Origin: Isoetes taiwanensis
Lineage: Eukaryota; Streptophyta; Lycopodiopsida; Isoetales; Isoetaceae
NCBI GenBank assembly: GCA_021234155.1
Contig: JAJEKV010000070.1
Location: 6,692,602 to 6,756,601, forward strand
Reading direction: 5' to 3'
DNA length: 64,000 bases
Part shown: in pieces, positions 1 to 11,170 of the stretch
Layout of the letters: every line of letters begins with the position of its first letter
Position numbering within the stretch: the stretch's first letter is position 1
Program-made: the position numbers and the translations under genes
The notes under the pieces: model-generated
Seen by the model: only the letters and a program-made list of their open reading frames with translations
Databases searched by the model: none
What the model was told of the DNA's origin: nothing

Positions 1-471
1 ATAGAAAAAATAACGGGATACCCCAATTTCAGAGGATAGTAATACTGTAGATATATAAGCAGCAGCGTTTATGGATGGAACAGGGCAAAGGTGCTCTGTT
101 CTGGGATGGATTTAATATGAATTTTAGAAATGGTCGTGAATAAAACGGAAGTTCTAAGGACAGAAAGTGAGACGGCGGATGGGTGAAATTAGCGTAGGAT
201 ACAAATGATCTGATATGCCATAGCTGACCTTGTTTATTGAGGAACAGAGCGCCAGCATACAAACATCCCGGAATCTCTTTCTGCTACTACCTGCACAAAC
301 AAAAGCAAGCTCTAAATTTCATACACCCACCAGACCCAGCCTCTCGGACCCAGCCTCTCGTCCGACTAAGGAGTTCATCCTTTGCCTTCACCTGCCGATC
401 CCTGCAAAAAGAAAATAGAATCGAAGAAGGAATAAAACCCTAAAATGGTTCTTTCAAATGCTTGCATGTTC
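1..471. other. No gene recognised
   Basis: Only short ORFs of biased composition are present, with no recognisable domain, RNA gene or repeat boundary. Confidence 0.5.
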
Positions 472-963
472 AGCGCAAATAAAAAAGAGGGCTTTTGTTG
501 TGAGCCCTTGGATGTTGGAACATTGAAAAAAAAAAGCCAAATCAACGACTAAGAAATGGTGCACTCTAGATGTACGCATTAGTACATCCATTCGAATACG
601 CCATGAAATCTTAGGAAAACCTTTGTGAAAAGCGTACAAAAACACAAAAGACACCCCCTGTTATTATGCTACATATTTGCTGTTGCCAGGATCCCCTTTA
701 CAATATACAAGGTCTGCCCTACTATTTACAATTCTAAGGACTATTCCCAGACTTCATACAAATATGTAGCATAATAACAGGGGGTTTTCTTTGTGTTTTT
801 GTACGCTTTTCACTAAGGTTTTCCTATGATTTCGTGATGTATTCAAATGGGTGTACTAATGCGTACTTCTAGAGTGCGCCATTTCTGAGCCATTGATTTT
901 AGCCTTTTTTTTTTCAATGGTCAACAACCAATGGCTCACAACAAAAGCCCTTTTTTGTGCGTG
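472..963. repeat. Foldback element: ~205-bp inverted repeat, 79-bp loop
   Basis: The left arm (472-679) and right arm (759-963) are imperfect reverse complements of each other, separated by about 79 bp. Matching blocks include the poly-purine/AAAGCC segment, the region around TAGTACATCC, and an inner block ending in CCCCCTGTTATTATGCTACA. This fits a foldback transposon, a MITE-like element or a hairpin-RNA locus. No coding capacity is seen. Confidence 0.8.
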
Positions 964-1086
964 TGGTGCATAATGGGCACATGAAGGGCCATTGATTTTA
1001 GCCTTTTTTTTCAATGGTCAACAACCAATGGCTCACAACAAAAGCCCTCTTTTTGTGTGCATGGTGCATAATGGGCACATGAAGGG
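889..1086. repeat. Tandem duplication, two ~99-bp units
   Basis: Units 889-987 and 988-1086 are nearly identical. Each begins GCCATTGATTTTAGCC and ends ATGGGCACATGAAGGG. The first unit overlaps the outer end of the right arm of the preceding foldback element, so the duplication copied the element's edge and its flank. Confidence 0.8.
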
Positions 1087-1239
1087 CTTGAAGGGCCCAT
1101 GTAGTGCAGTTTCCCTGCCGGCAACACATTTCTTATCATAACTTTTGATCCAGAGCTCTGTTTGAGATGATTTTTATTGCGTTGGAAAGCTCTCTCCGAG
1201 ATCTTTTTGATAGTCTATGATAGTTATGTATGCTAAAAC

Positions 1240-2832
1240 AGCAATTTTTCGGCTGGGTTTGGTAGGCTTTCACATCCTAGCAGCTGATTAATATAGGATT
1301 GCGCTATTGGATATTGTTTTATGGCTCATTCCGAATGAAGCTTGCAAAAAATTACCATGCATTTTAAGATTTTGAGGCAGTTATTAAGCAAATTCCAAGG
1401 CTTATAGATCCTTGTGCTAACAAGTAGAAAAGTTTCTCACTTTGGTTTCTCACCACAAGAATCCATGGAGGCCAAAGGCTGCTGTTAAATTCCAGTTGAA
1501 AAATGTTTGTGTATGGGTGTTGCAAACTTTATGACTTTCAGAATAATGGGATCAATCTGCTCTATCTTTATGGTAACTTTTACTTATGTTCTATTTGTTT
1601 TATTGTGATCAAATTCAAAAGCTATAGGTGATGAAAGCCTCAAATGAATTCTAGTTTTTTTCTGGTTTGAATTCTAAAATTTTTGTCACACCGGGGGGGA
1701 GGGAGGGGGAAGGGCGGGAACGTCCCTAAGGCCCTGAAGGGGCCAAATTTTTTTTTTGCAACACAAACCATTAACATCCAACATATAAAAATTAAATCCC
1801 CCAACACATAACAACCAACACATAACAACCATTGACATTAACAACCAACACATAACTACCATTGACATTAATTAACACAACCATTGGGTCCAACACATTT
1901 AAATTAAAATCCCCCTAAAACCCCTTTGGTTTGGGTGCATATTCACACCGGGGAGGAGGGGGACGTGGGGCAGCGAGAGCCCTCATAATTGTATTTTGCA
2001 CGCATCTGAAATCAACACCATATAGTATGCCGCTTGAAATCTTATAGTATTTTGCGAATCTTATTATACAGTATAGCAAATTTTGTATTTGCATACCCGA
2101 CAAACGAGGAACTTTACGTACGGTGTAGATTAAGGAATAAGGGGTGAATATGCCTATCCAACAGCTCTCGTTGCCCGAAGTCACCCCCGTGTGAATATAC
2201 ACCCAAACCAAAGGGGGTTTAAGGGGGATTTTAATTTAAATGTGTTGGACCCAATGGTTGTGTTAATTAATGTCAATGGTAGTCATGTGTTGGTTGTTAA
2301 TGTCAATGGTTTATGTGTTAGTTGTTATGTGTTGGGGGATTTAATTTTTATATGTTGGATGTTAATGGTTTGTGTTGCAAAAAAAAAAAAAAATTGAGGC
2401 CTTAGGGACGCAATACCCCCGATGACAAAAAAATTTTAGAATTCGCACCGAGAAAAAACTAGAATTCATTTGAGGCTTTCATCACCTATAGCTTTTGAAT
2501 TTGATCACAATAAAACAAATAGAACATAAGTAAAAGTTACCATAAAGATAGAGCAGATTGATCCCATTATTCTGAAAGTCATAAAGTTTGCAACACCCAT
2601 ACACAAACATTTTTCAACTGGAATTTAACAGCAGCCTTTGGCCTCCATGGATTCTTGGGGTGAGAAACCAAAGTGGGAAACTTTTCTTTAACTGCCTTAA
2701 AATCAAAAAATGCATGGTAATTTTTTGCAAGCTTCATTCGGAATGAGCCATAAAACAATACCCAATAGCGCAATCCTGTATTAATCAGCTGGTAGGATGT
2801 GAAAGCCTACCAAACCCGGCCGAAAAATTGCT
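1240..2832. mobile_element. Large foldback element, ~650-710-bp inverted arms
   Basis: The arms run about 1240-1953 and 2186-2832 and are reverse complements with scattered differences. The outer ends read AGCAATTTTTCGGC on one side and its complement on the other. The inner ends share a CTTTGGTTTGGGTG block. The ~230-bp centre is unique. The structure resembles foldback elements or Mutator-like elements with long terminal inverted repeats. I see no transposase and no clear target-site duplication. Confidence 0.8.
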
Positions 2833-3510
2833 TCTTACTTCTTCTTATGTACCAATGTGCCAAAAGACATTCAATCTCATATTATCACACTCCGGATCAC
2901 CCAGATTCCTGTATACTCTTAATTCAAATCATTAAATCATAATCCTTTTTCAATAAGAATGATCTAAGCAATCTAAGCTTCCCCTGGTGTAAGCGGAAAA
3001 CCACCCACCTGAGAACCACTTCGATGACGATCCTTTGACTCCTTGTACTTGTTTTCTTCTCAAAATATCGCCTTCTTTCAGCTCTTAGCTCCAGGAAGCA
3101 AGCTGCACAAAGAGATACAATGGTGTCGTCAATTCTGATACAGCTTCACTCTTTCTGCCATATCTCCCTCATACGGATGAATTTTGACCTTATCAGATCC
3201 AATCTGGAATGCGGATTTGAAGTTCTTTCCAACAAAGTAAGAATTACCTGAATTGGATCTCGGGTTGCCGAGATATGATGCTCCAAAGTTTCGGCCAGCA
3301 AAACTGCCCAAAAATTGCTCCTTTTGCCTCCTTCCAGAAACCCTCATAGAAACTGATGTTTTTTTGTTTTATCACATGAATTTAGTATAAACTCTTCATA
3401 CATTTACATAATATGTATTTCTCATGTAATGATCAATTGGAATATTCTCCGTAAGCATCAATAATAAAATGTAAACTACATGCCTGCTAACGGGCCAAGC
3501 TCGTTACATT
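2833..3510. other. No supported gene; small unassigned ORF
   Basis: A 72-codon minus-strand ORF at 3129-3347 is not recognised and has no homologous context. It may be a remnant exon or chance. Nothing else is seen. Confidence 0.3.
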
Positions 3511-3950
3511 GCCATTGCATTTGGCCCACTTCAATTATCGACACGAACTAAAACAAACCCGTAGTACAAAACACAACTTAAACAGAACTCGCCTCACATA
3601 CTCCACTCCATGTGCTACTTAAGCTACTCTTACACAACATTCGTGGATACGCTTGTGGAAATCTCTTTCACAATTCAACTACACATGGGATTTATAAATC
3701 CGGGGTAAAATTATCTTGACCCTCTAGCTTGGTTCGAGAAATTTTTGAAGCATAAAAGTCAAATTTCCTCCTGGATCTAGCCCAGTCTACCACCTCCATG
3801 CTCCTACTCAATTCCTGCCAGAAGTAACAAGAGAAATCACTATTTTTAGCTGGAAATTTTCCTACCATCTTAAAATCGTAGTGTGAATTTTCAGATTTAC
3901 ACGGTAGCTTACAAGGTTTCTAAGGAATTTCCCTAACTAAGCCCTCTAGG
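3511..3950. repeat. Dispersed repeat shared with 29.69-30.03 kb
   Basis: The block from GCCATTGCATTTGGCCC to TTATCTTGACCCTC (3511-3718) recurs at 29690-29986. The block around CTCTAGGATGGGC just inside the transposase remnant (3941-3990) also recurs next to it (from about 29986). The two copies differ by indels of roughly 80-220 bp. This marks the 3' flank of one transposon family. Confidence 0.75.
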
Positions 3951-5450
3951 ATGGGCATTATAAACCTTATGAAACATTTTGCCAACCTAGATTCAATAAC
4001 ATATGATCGCATAAGTTGCAGAATACCAATTTTGCAACAAACCAGGGCTAAACCAGGCTCATCTTCTACGTACAACACATTCACATCATTTTCAGCTTTC
4101 CCATGAGAGGCAACATGATCTGTGGGCTCCAAACTTTTCAGGGACCATTCACCACAATATTGTATGTTCTCACAATTCATCCAATCGAAGTTAATGCAAG
4201 CATCACAGAAACACGAGAGTGGTATGCACAGCAACTTCGTTGGGTCATTTGGGTTTATGGTTGAGACGAAATGTATCTGCTGAGTACCAGGTAAAGTCCT
4301 GCAATTAAATGCTTGCTGTATGTCGATATCAGTTTTTTCAACCTCCCAAAATATCCTTTTACACTCCGAGTCCTTGGTCCTTAAAACTGCACAAGCTGTT
4401 GCTGCACCTGTCACTGGCATGCCATTTTGTTTTCCTTGCTCGCTCTCAAGCCATAACTTGGCTATACCAGCGCAAAAGCATATGATGTGTGCCTTTTCCA
4501 TTGCCAGATCCAAAGAAATTCCATATTACTTGAATTTTGTTTTCAACATGGTATCTGCAGATTCCATACCATACCCTTGAAGATTTGAATTGAGATGCTC
4601 AACCATTCAACCACACATAATGAAGGCTTATGTCACTGCCTCCATTATTCGTAAGCCACTCCAAATGTAATTTAAAAGCATGTTTTACAAAATGAGTGTC
4701 ATTCCTGTCATCTGAAACAAAGAAATACAACTGTTTTTTTGAGCTTGCCTTCTTTTTTCATCATTGAAATATGGACCAAAATCATAATCTGATCAAGATT
4801 CCAGTGCTCTGATTGCACTTCTGTCCCTGGCTTCAATATGTAGTTCTCTGCAAAGTCAACAATAGACAACAAACTCTTATTAGGGAGTTTCTCAATACAT
4901 CTTTTGAATTGTTTGCTCTGTCAGTGTGCAGTAAAGTTATGATTTGTAAACTTAGCAAGCTGATTTTTCAAGTTCATTAATAAGACAGATACCTTGTCAT
5001 GCTGAGCAACTAATCTAAGCCTTATGTATGTACCTTTCTTGGAAGGCTCATTGACATAAGCATATACTTGCCAATCGACATCCTGCATGAATGTTTCATC
5101 TTCCTCCTTTGGACAAATGTCTATCTTCTTCACTCCACATTCCTCACATTCACCCTTTATACATTTTAATTTATGTCATTCATCTGTCACATATTTCTCA
5201 CAACTGTTAACCTCCACAAGATGCTGGCATTATCAAAAGTCTTCTTCTTTATTTGACATACTCCATTGTTTTCCTGGGATACACAAACACTGCAGCAGCA
5301 AGTGCAATTAACATGTAGAGCCCTTCTCTATCATTGAAGGCCTTTTTGTACAGATCTGTTGTTCATGTTTGACACAACAACATGCGTTCCTCTCTTTCAA
5401 TTTCCTTATGCACTCAGGTTTCAGATACTCAAACTGTCGAAGGCGAACCT
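3905..5450 (-). pseudogene. Decayed DFAEN-type transposase-like gene (copy 1)
   Basis: Reading the minus strand in shifting frames gives, in order: a ...RKLKERNACCC segment (about 5380), a Cys-rich GECEECGVKK segment (5130), VDFAENY (4840-4860) followed by EVQSEHW, VSDDRNDTHFVKH (about 4700), ASQFKS preceded by a TGA stop (about 4610), WNFFGSGNGKGTHH (4480-4520), then a long open stretch with CFCDAC and QYCGEWSL (from 4513 down). The order and motifs match a transposase-like family I know from animals and some plants by its DFAEN, SDG.A.QFK and GSGHGKGEHDG signatures, which would give D, D and E as a plausible catalytic triad. At least two frameshifts and several stops make it non-functional. 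The superfamily is not certain. The C-terminal 197 codons (3920-4513) are still open. Confidence 0.75.
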
Positions 5451-5559
5451 TAGTGTCAGGATTCTGATATACAAACTGTTAATAAAGCTTAGACTACAAC
5501 AGCACAAGTATTAGACCATGTTAATGATTTGTTATAAGCCAGCAAATGTATCCAAAGTA

Positions 5560-5775
5560 CTAATCAGTACATTTGTGGTACATTTGTACATTTGATGTAC
5601 ATTCAAGAGATGTTGGAGATGTACATATAGTGTGCATGTACATAATGTACATATCTTAAAACAGTTTGGCTTCATTACCTGAAAGTACATTTAAGTATAA
5701 AGGGATGTAAATCTAATAGGCAGGTACATGTTAAATGTAGGTGCATGTACATGTAAATATAAATGGATTTACATC
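5560..5775. repeat. Cluster of GTACAT motifs
   Basis: About ten copies of GTACAT or ATGTAC occur within about 200 bp at irregular spacing, for example GTACATTTGTACATTTGATG. This is low-complexity sequence and could be degenerate satellite. No gene is nearby except the transposase remnant. Confidence 0.6.
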
Positions 5776-5934
5776 TAAAAAATAGCTAATAGCACATCAC
5801 TGCAAGATTTCTGCTGCCACATAAACAATGTAACAAATATTGTGATGCAATATATGTCATGACAACCATGTGCATTCATTAAGAGGTCACTGGGAAACTG
5901 TATTGCAATGTACACAAGAAGATCATGAAAGAAT

Positions 5935-6206
5935 TGTTAGTCCTATACCTCTAGGCACAGGACTATTCCTAACTTCCACGCAGCAGAGCAGAAACAAGGG
6001 ACCAGGTCAAGCATCAGGTAGCAGACCCATGCCCCCGCCGAAAGCCATGCAGAAGTCCACGCGCTCTTCCGTCAAAGAAGAGAGCCAGACCAGACAAATG
6101 ACGGCCTTCAGGGAGTTCGTAACTTAGCGGGATTCCAAGCACTAATGAAAGCACTACCAGATTCCCTAAAATCATGCGTTGATCCAGGAGTTGGTGACCG
6201 AGATCT
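5935..6206 (+). pseudogene. 3' end of retroelement coiled-coil ORF (second copy)
   Basis: This block is about 85% similar by eye to 27826-28105. There the same sequence continues in frame from the coiled-coil ORF and encodes a Pro/Lys-rich tail ending at a stop. Here only the tail (GTGLFLTSTQQ..., PPPKAMQKST) and the following non-coding ~90 bp remain, with altered frame near the end. The segment stops exactly where the candidate LTR begins. It is therefore most simply the 3' end of an upstream tandem copy of the same retroelement. Confidence 0.55.
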
Positions 6207-6474
6207 GCCATCTACCTATTTTGGGCCCGAGGCCATTGTTTTACATATATCAGTAGAGATAGATCTTGAGTTTTTAGATGAGATTTTAGCCTTGTCTCGC
6301 TTCATGCCTCTTGCTTGAGGAGAGTTTATGTATTTTTATTGATATTCAAGAAAGCTCTATTTCTTCATATTGCCTCTCTTAGTTCTGTTCTTTGTTCTTC
6401 TTTCTTCCTAGTTTCTTTGCAAAATCCTGCGTGACACTCAGCTAGGATTTCTCGAGGGCTGTCTTGCAGGTGAT
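6207..6474 (+). repeat. Candidate LTR (5' LTR of the gypsy element)
   Basis: The segment starts TGCC and ends CTTGCA, and it lies between a coiled-coil ORF tail and a gag-like ATG at 6540. It contains a T-rich stretch with a TATTGATATTC region, consistent with an R/U5. The following GGTGATCCCGAAC could be a tRNA primer-binding site, although the usual leading T is missing. No second full copy is in the window, so the limits are inferred from context only. Confidence 0.35.
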
Positions 6475-6539
6475 CCCGAACACAGACCCTAAACACTGTC
6501 GCCGCTGCCAGGTCTTAGTTCATTTTTCTTCCCTCAACG

Positions 6540-7480
6540 ATGTCTTCTCATGCTTTTACTCTCGAGGAACTCCTCAGCCAAACTGCGGCTCGCTTGGAAC
6601 GCCATCAGTGCAGGGAAGTTGCTCGCGACATGTATCGGGAATCAGCAAATCAATCATGTGTAGATTGATGACGGAAGCGCTATCAACCTCATCACAGACA
6701 AACTTCGGAGACAACTAGGCATCATTCAACTTTATCGTGCCCCTTATGACATTATTTGCCAATGGCCACATCACGTGACTTCAAGGCATCACTCATCTTC
6801 TCTACATCAGTATTGGTGATCTTAAATTCCCTTTGGAATTTGGCGTTTGGAAAATTGGTGAAGATCGGGGCGATTATGAAATGCTGGTTGGATGACCCTT
6901 TCTCTGCCAAGCGAAAAGAATTCATTACTGGGCTACTGATTAACTCTTCATTACCGAGGGCACATTGAATGCCACGATAGATCTGGAAACCGAAAAACTC
7001 ATCTCAGTAGAACATGTTGAACCATCACTATCTAACAGTGATTCAGAAGAACCTCAGAATACTTATCAAGTTCAAGCTCCTCCAGCTGGTCTACCTTTGT
7101 CCTCTTACCCCGAGTATGTTGATCATTGGGGCGATATGAGTCTTGATCAAGACCACACTGTGGCCACTTTGCTGGATCCCGATCTTGCACCTTGCAATCG
7201 TATTCAGCGTGTCGACATTTTCCCTGATGAAGATACTCCTCAAGATATTGTTGATGTAGCTGCCGTCATGAAGCAACCTTTAATCGGTGACTCTCAACAG
7301 CCTCTCTTTCTCACTACTCAGAGGATGAACCACCCGTCGTATTTCAACCTCCTGCTCACACCATCATGGACACAGACGTCATTCCACATATCCAAACTCC
7401 GGAAGTTGAAGTAATTGATCTGGGAGACAACCAACCCATCCAGTTGGCTGCTAATCTCCAAAAACTTATAAAGCTCGTGC
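6540..7480 (+). pseudogene. Gypsy gag start and protease remnant
   Basis: The ATG at 6540 opens a short gag-like helix-forming segment (LEELLSQTAARLERHQCREV). After about 40 codons it runs directly into a protease-like motif (DDGSAINLITDKL, about 6670-6710), so most of gag has been deleted. Frameshifts and stops follow. An open acidic stretch at 6965-7414 corresponds to the linker between protease and RT. No zinc knuckle is seen here. Confidence 0.6.
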
Positions 7481-8037
7481 TCTGAGCCTCTTTAAGAAGT
7501 TCAAACATATCTTTGCATGGAGCTACAAAGATTTAGAGGTATCAAGAAAGAATTGGGGGAACTGACCATTCCCACCAAACCAGATGCACGTCCAATCTAG
7601 CAAGAACAGTACAGGCTTAACCCCAATTATCGTGACCGTGTCAATGCAGAAATAGATAAATTTCTGGCTGCTGGATTGATTTATGAGGTCAAACATTCAA
7701 AGTAGGTGAGCCCAATTGTTGTTGCTCTCAAGCATAATGGCAAAATATGTGTTTGCGTGGATTATCGAAAACTTAATCTGGCCACGGAATGTGATCATTT
7801 TCTGCTACCCTTCACGGATCAAGTTCTTGAAGAAGTAGCAGGCCATGAGATATATTCCTTCATGGATGGTTTCTCTGGCTATAATCAAATCTCTATCAAG
7901 GCTGAGGATCAATTGAGAACTACGTTCATCACGCCATGGGGCACTTTTGCCTATAAAGTGGTGCTTTTGGTTATCCAACTCTCCCTCTACTTTTTAACAC
8001 ATTATGCTTTCTGTTTTTCAAGATTACATGAAAGATA
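7481..8037 (+). pseudogene. Gypsy reverse transcriptase, truncated
   Basis: The RT start is recognisable from the FAWSYKDL segment through EKQ-like and KFLAAGLIYEV segments, then VCVDYRKLN (about 7750-7780), the YSFMDGFSGYNQI aspartate motif (7853-7890) and TTFITPWGTFAYKV (7920-7960). The frame then shifts. The sequence jumps straight to RNase H, so the YxDD active-site box and the thumb are missing. Stops at several CAG/CAA-like positions mark it as dead. Confidence 0.85.
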
Positions 8038-8695
8038 ATGCCCATTGATGACAAACTTTTTCATGTTCATGTTGATGTTTCAGCCTTTACTATCGGTGGT
8101 GTTCTTTCTCAAGAATATGATTCTCACACTAACAAGCCTATTCGCTATGCCAGCAGGAAACTTAATCCCGTTGAGAAAAATTATTCTGCCACGGAACGTG
8201 AAGTGCTTGGACTCATCTTACAAAGGTTCCATCATTATTTGTTGGGGAGCAAAATCAAGTTTTTTGTTGATCATCAAGCTCTCCTCTATCTGATCAATAA
8301 AACCACGTCGACGGGATGCATCGCCCGTTGGGTCCTGCTTCTTCAAGAGTTTGCTCCCTTCGAAATCATTCGCAAGGCTGGTAAGTCACATGTTGTCACA
8401 TGTTGTGCCTGATTATCTTTCACGCATTCAAATGAATGACCCATCCACGGGTGTTTCAGATGCTTTTCCTGATGCACAACTCTTCTTGGTCACGGCCACA
8501 CCCCATTGGTTTCACGACTATCAGCAATATCTACTCTCTGGTGCATTACCATGAGAAGAACCCATGCTCTTCTGAGAAGCTCCGGTCACGCCATCAACAG
8601 TTTCTCCATGAAGTTCATGACTATATCATGGTCGCAGAACATCTCTATAAGCGTGGTAAGGATATGGTTTTGCGGCGTGTGTGTTCTTCCTCATA
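8038..8695 (+). pseudogene. Gypsy RNase H domain, frameshifted
   Basis: The open reading frame from 8041 contains FHVHVDVSAFTIGGVLSQ, RYASRKLNPVEKNYSATERE, and a VDHQALLYL motif, which are typical of the RNase H domain of Ty3/gypsy polyproteins. A 10-bp tandem duplication of TCACATGTTG (8386-8395 and 8396-8405) shifts the frame and creates the stop at 8411. The frame after it (PDYLSRIQMND) is the normal continuation into the connection to integrase. Confidence 0.85.
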
Positions 8696-9800
8696 AAGTT
8701 CCAGAGATTGTTAGCCAATCCCACGATAATCTTGGTGAAGGACATTTTAGTGGTGATACCACGGCATGCGAAATTCTTCTAGCTGGCTATTTCTGACCCA
8801 TGCTCTTCAAGGACGCCCACGCTCATGGGCGCAACTGTGATGTCTGTCAGCATGTGGGTCGACCCACGGCCCGTGACGCTCTACCCTTAACACCAGTTGC
8901 CACGTCGTTACCCTTCAGCAAATGGGGGATGGATTTTATTGGGCCCATGGATCCACCTCCGTGCCACACCCGTGCTCGCTATATCTTGGTTCTCACAGAT
9001 TATACTACTAAGTGGGTGGATGCTTGTGCATTTCCTGATAATATGCTGCCAGCACGGCCAAGGTACTTTATACATATGTCATCACATGCTTCGGCTGTTC
9101 CACGGAACTTATCAATGACCGAGGTGTTCATTTTGTCAATCAAACAATCAAAGAATTGACAGATTATTTACATATTCATCACCGGAAGAGTCCTCCTTAT
9201 TATCCACAAGGAAATGGTCTTGCAGAAACCACAAACAAGACACCCATCAACATTTTGAAGAAAATTTGTGACGCTTCCAAAACTGATTGGCAAGAAAAAT
9301 TATCTACTGTTTTATGGGCTTACAACACCAGTTTTAAAATTGCTATAGCACAAACACTATTTAAATTGGTTTATGGTCAAGAAGCTCTCATGCCTTTTGA
9401 GTATATTTTTCCGTCTCTTCGTCTTCAACTTGCTATTGTGCATGATCCACCCACTACTCTCCAGGAGCGTGTTTATCAATTACAATAGTTAGATGAACTT
9501 CGCAGAGATGCTTATCTTCGGGGACAATAGTTAAGAAAGTCCTGGCATGACAAACACATCAAAGAAAAAACATTCAAGGAAGGAGATTTAGTTCTTCTTT
9601 ATGATTCCAGATATAAATTTTTTTCAGGAAAGCTGAAATTTCGGTGGCTTGGTCCTTATCAAATTCTTAGTGGTGCCGCCAAGTGTGTTTCAATTGGCAG
9701 AGTTAGATGGCACTCCATTACCCACTCTGATTATTGGTTTTCGCCTCAAACCTTTTCACATAGACAAAGCAGACACAATTTTAGAAACAGAAATGGATGA
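8696..9800 (+). pseudogene. Gypsy integrase and C-terminal domain
   Basis: The zinc-binding region is visible as H..H (DNLGEGHFSG) then CDVCQH (8830-8855). The core shows WGMDFIGPM (about 8925-8950, first Asp), an NDRGVHF segment in a shifted frame (about 9113-9135, second Asp) and PQGNGLAE (9206-9225, Glu). The C-terminal part has EGDLVLLYD and KFRWLGPYQI. There is at least one frameshift near 9060 and stops at 9486 and 9528. The pol reading ends near 9800. Confidence 0.85.
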
Positions 9801-10647
9801 GTGAGTACCAACACTTACTTATATTAAAATCTATACTTAATAGCTAAGGGCTCCGCCCTATATATAAAATCCTAATTTAAAAACCTGGCTACTCTGGATT
9901 GGTAGCAGCACAGGCATGCAGGATCACATACTTCGTATGATCCGGGCCATAGCGAAGATGCAGCACAACATCCTGGTAGTTCGACATGGGGTCCAGATTG
10001 TCAGCGGACCTATTCAGCCAGCCAGCCATCCATCCATCCATCCATCCATCCATCCATCCATCCATCCATCCATCCATCCATCCATCGGGATACCCCGATT
10101 CTTCATCTTCCACAGATCAAAATCATTCATCCTGCACGTAATCCACTCACAGCAGTTCTTTGGCATGGTGTTCAGCATATCCATCCTCACAGATTGGTGC
10201 TTTCCTCTTGAACCTTGCTCGACTTATATAGTCCTACCACCTATGGGCTGCCACCGTGACCCAATCACAATTCTGCTGACGTGTCAACATGCAAGGTACA
10301 TTCCAATCCAAGATTCTGCTATTAGTCGCGGTACCATCTCTCTGCACTGCTATCTCTGCCACCGCTTTTCTTTAAAACGTTCGACTATCGAGTTGCCCGT
10401 CTTTATTACACTCACTAAACACCATGACAGTCGAAAATCATTATTCGTACCTTACCACGACGTCCCATCAGACCGTTATCTCCACCTTTGGTTCACTCTT
10501 AGTTGCTTTTTGGGACTTAACCAAAATTTTTGCATTCCAGAAGCTTCTCTTATCTCTGTTGCCATCTGGCACTATCAATGGTTCAGATTCCACCTTCGAA
10601 ATTGTCTATAAAAATCTTGACTGAACAGATGCGCACCCTAAAGCTTT
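9801..10647. other. Spacer with (TCCA)n microsatellite at 10023-10086
   Basis: About 15 TCCA/CATC repeats occupy 10023-10086. A 231-codon frame reads through the repeat but has no domain and is judged spurious. Around 9848-9861 is a small hairpin AGGGCTCCGCCCT. The segment joins the end of pol to the coiled-coil ORF. Confidence 0.6.
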
Positions 10648-11170
10648 TTGCAACTTCTTCGCTCTTCATCTTCTGCCTCCAAAATTTCTTCGTCGATCGC
10701 CTCGGCTGCCTCTCCAAAGCTCCCGACTCTCCAGGCCACAGCGCCTATGGATTCTGCTCTCTTGAATCAGTTATTTTTTCCACTGCCACTGTTCGCGACC
10801 CTCTTGAAGGCGCAAATCGGGAAGTCGCTAATAGGGAGGGTTGTTTGAATTTTTTAAACAAGAATTCCCTGTTCCTAATCCGGCTCAACTCCGACAGTTT
10901 GTTGCTCGTCTTGTCAAGACTAATGCATGTTAGCAGACAATGGTAGATCACAACAGAATCACCCTCAATCAGAATCTTCTGACTCAGGTATTTCAATTAC
11001 CTAGTCGAACTCCTTCTTTGAATTGGGCAGCTTTGCAAGATCATGATATCACTGTTTATGACCAAACACCATATGCGGCCACCATTCACAAGCTCACGAA
11101 TATTGCAAAGCCTCACGAAGCTTTTGTGAAGTTTTTGTGGCAAAAGTTCTATGACTATTCCATTAACACT
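10648..11170 (+). pseudogene. Coiled-coil retroelement ORF, part 1
   Basis: A Ser/Ala-rich start (MQLLRSSSSASKISSS) is followed, after frameshifts, by a FVARLVKTNA segment and by QVFQLPSRTPSLNWAALQDHD (from about 10990), ending with FVKFLWQKFYDYSI where a ~1-kb insertion interrupts it. I do not recognise a known domain. It is assigned to the coiled-coil ORF because the frame resumes after the insertion. Confidence 0.45.

Noticed and set aside
9845-9875. Possible Helitron end at the AGGGCTCCGCCCT hairpin
   Set aside because: The stem is only 5 bp and the CTAA|T is 16 bases away on one strand and absent on the other; no partner end resembles Helitrons A or C.
9916-10611. 231-codon ORF
   Set aside because: It reads through a (TCCA)n microsatellite, giving HPSI repeats, and has no recognisable domain on either side.
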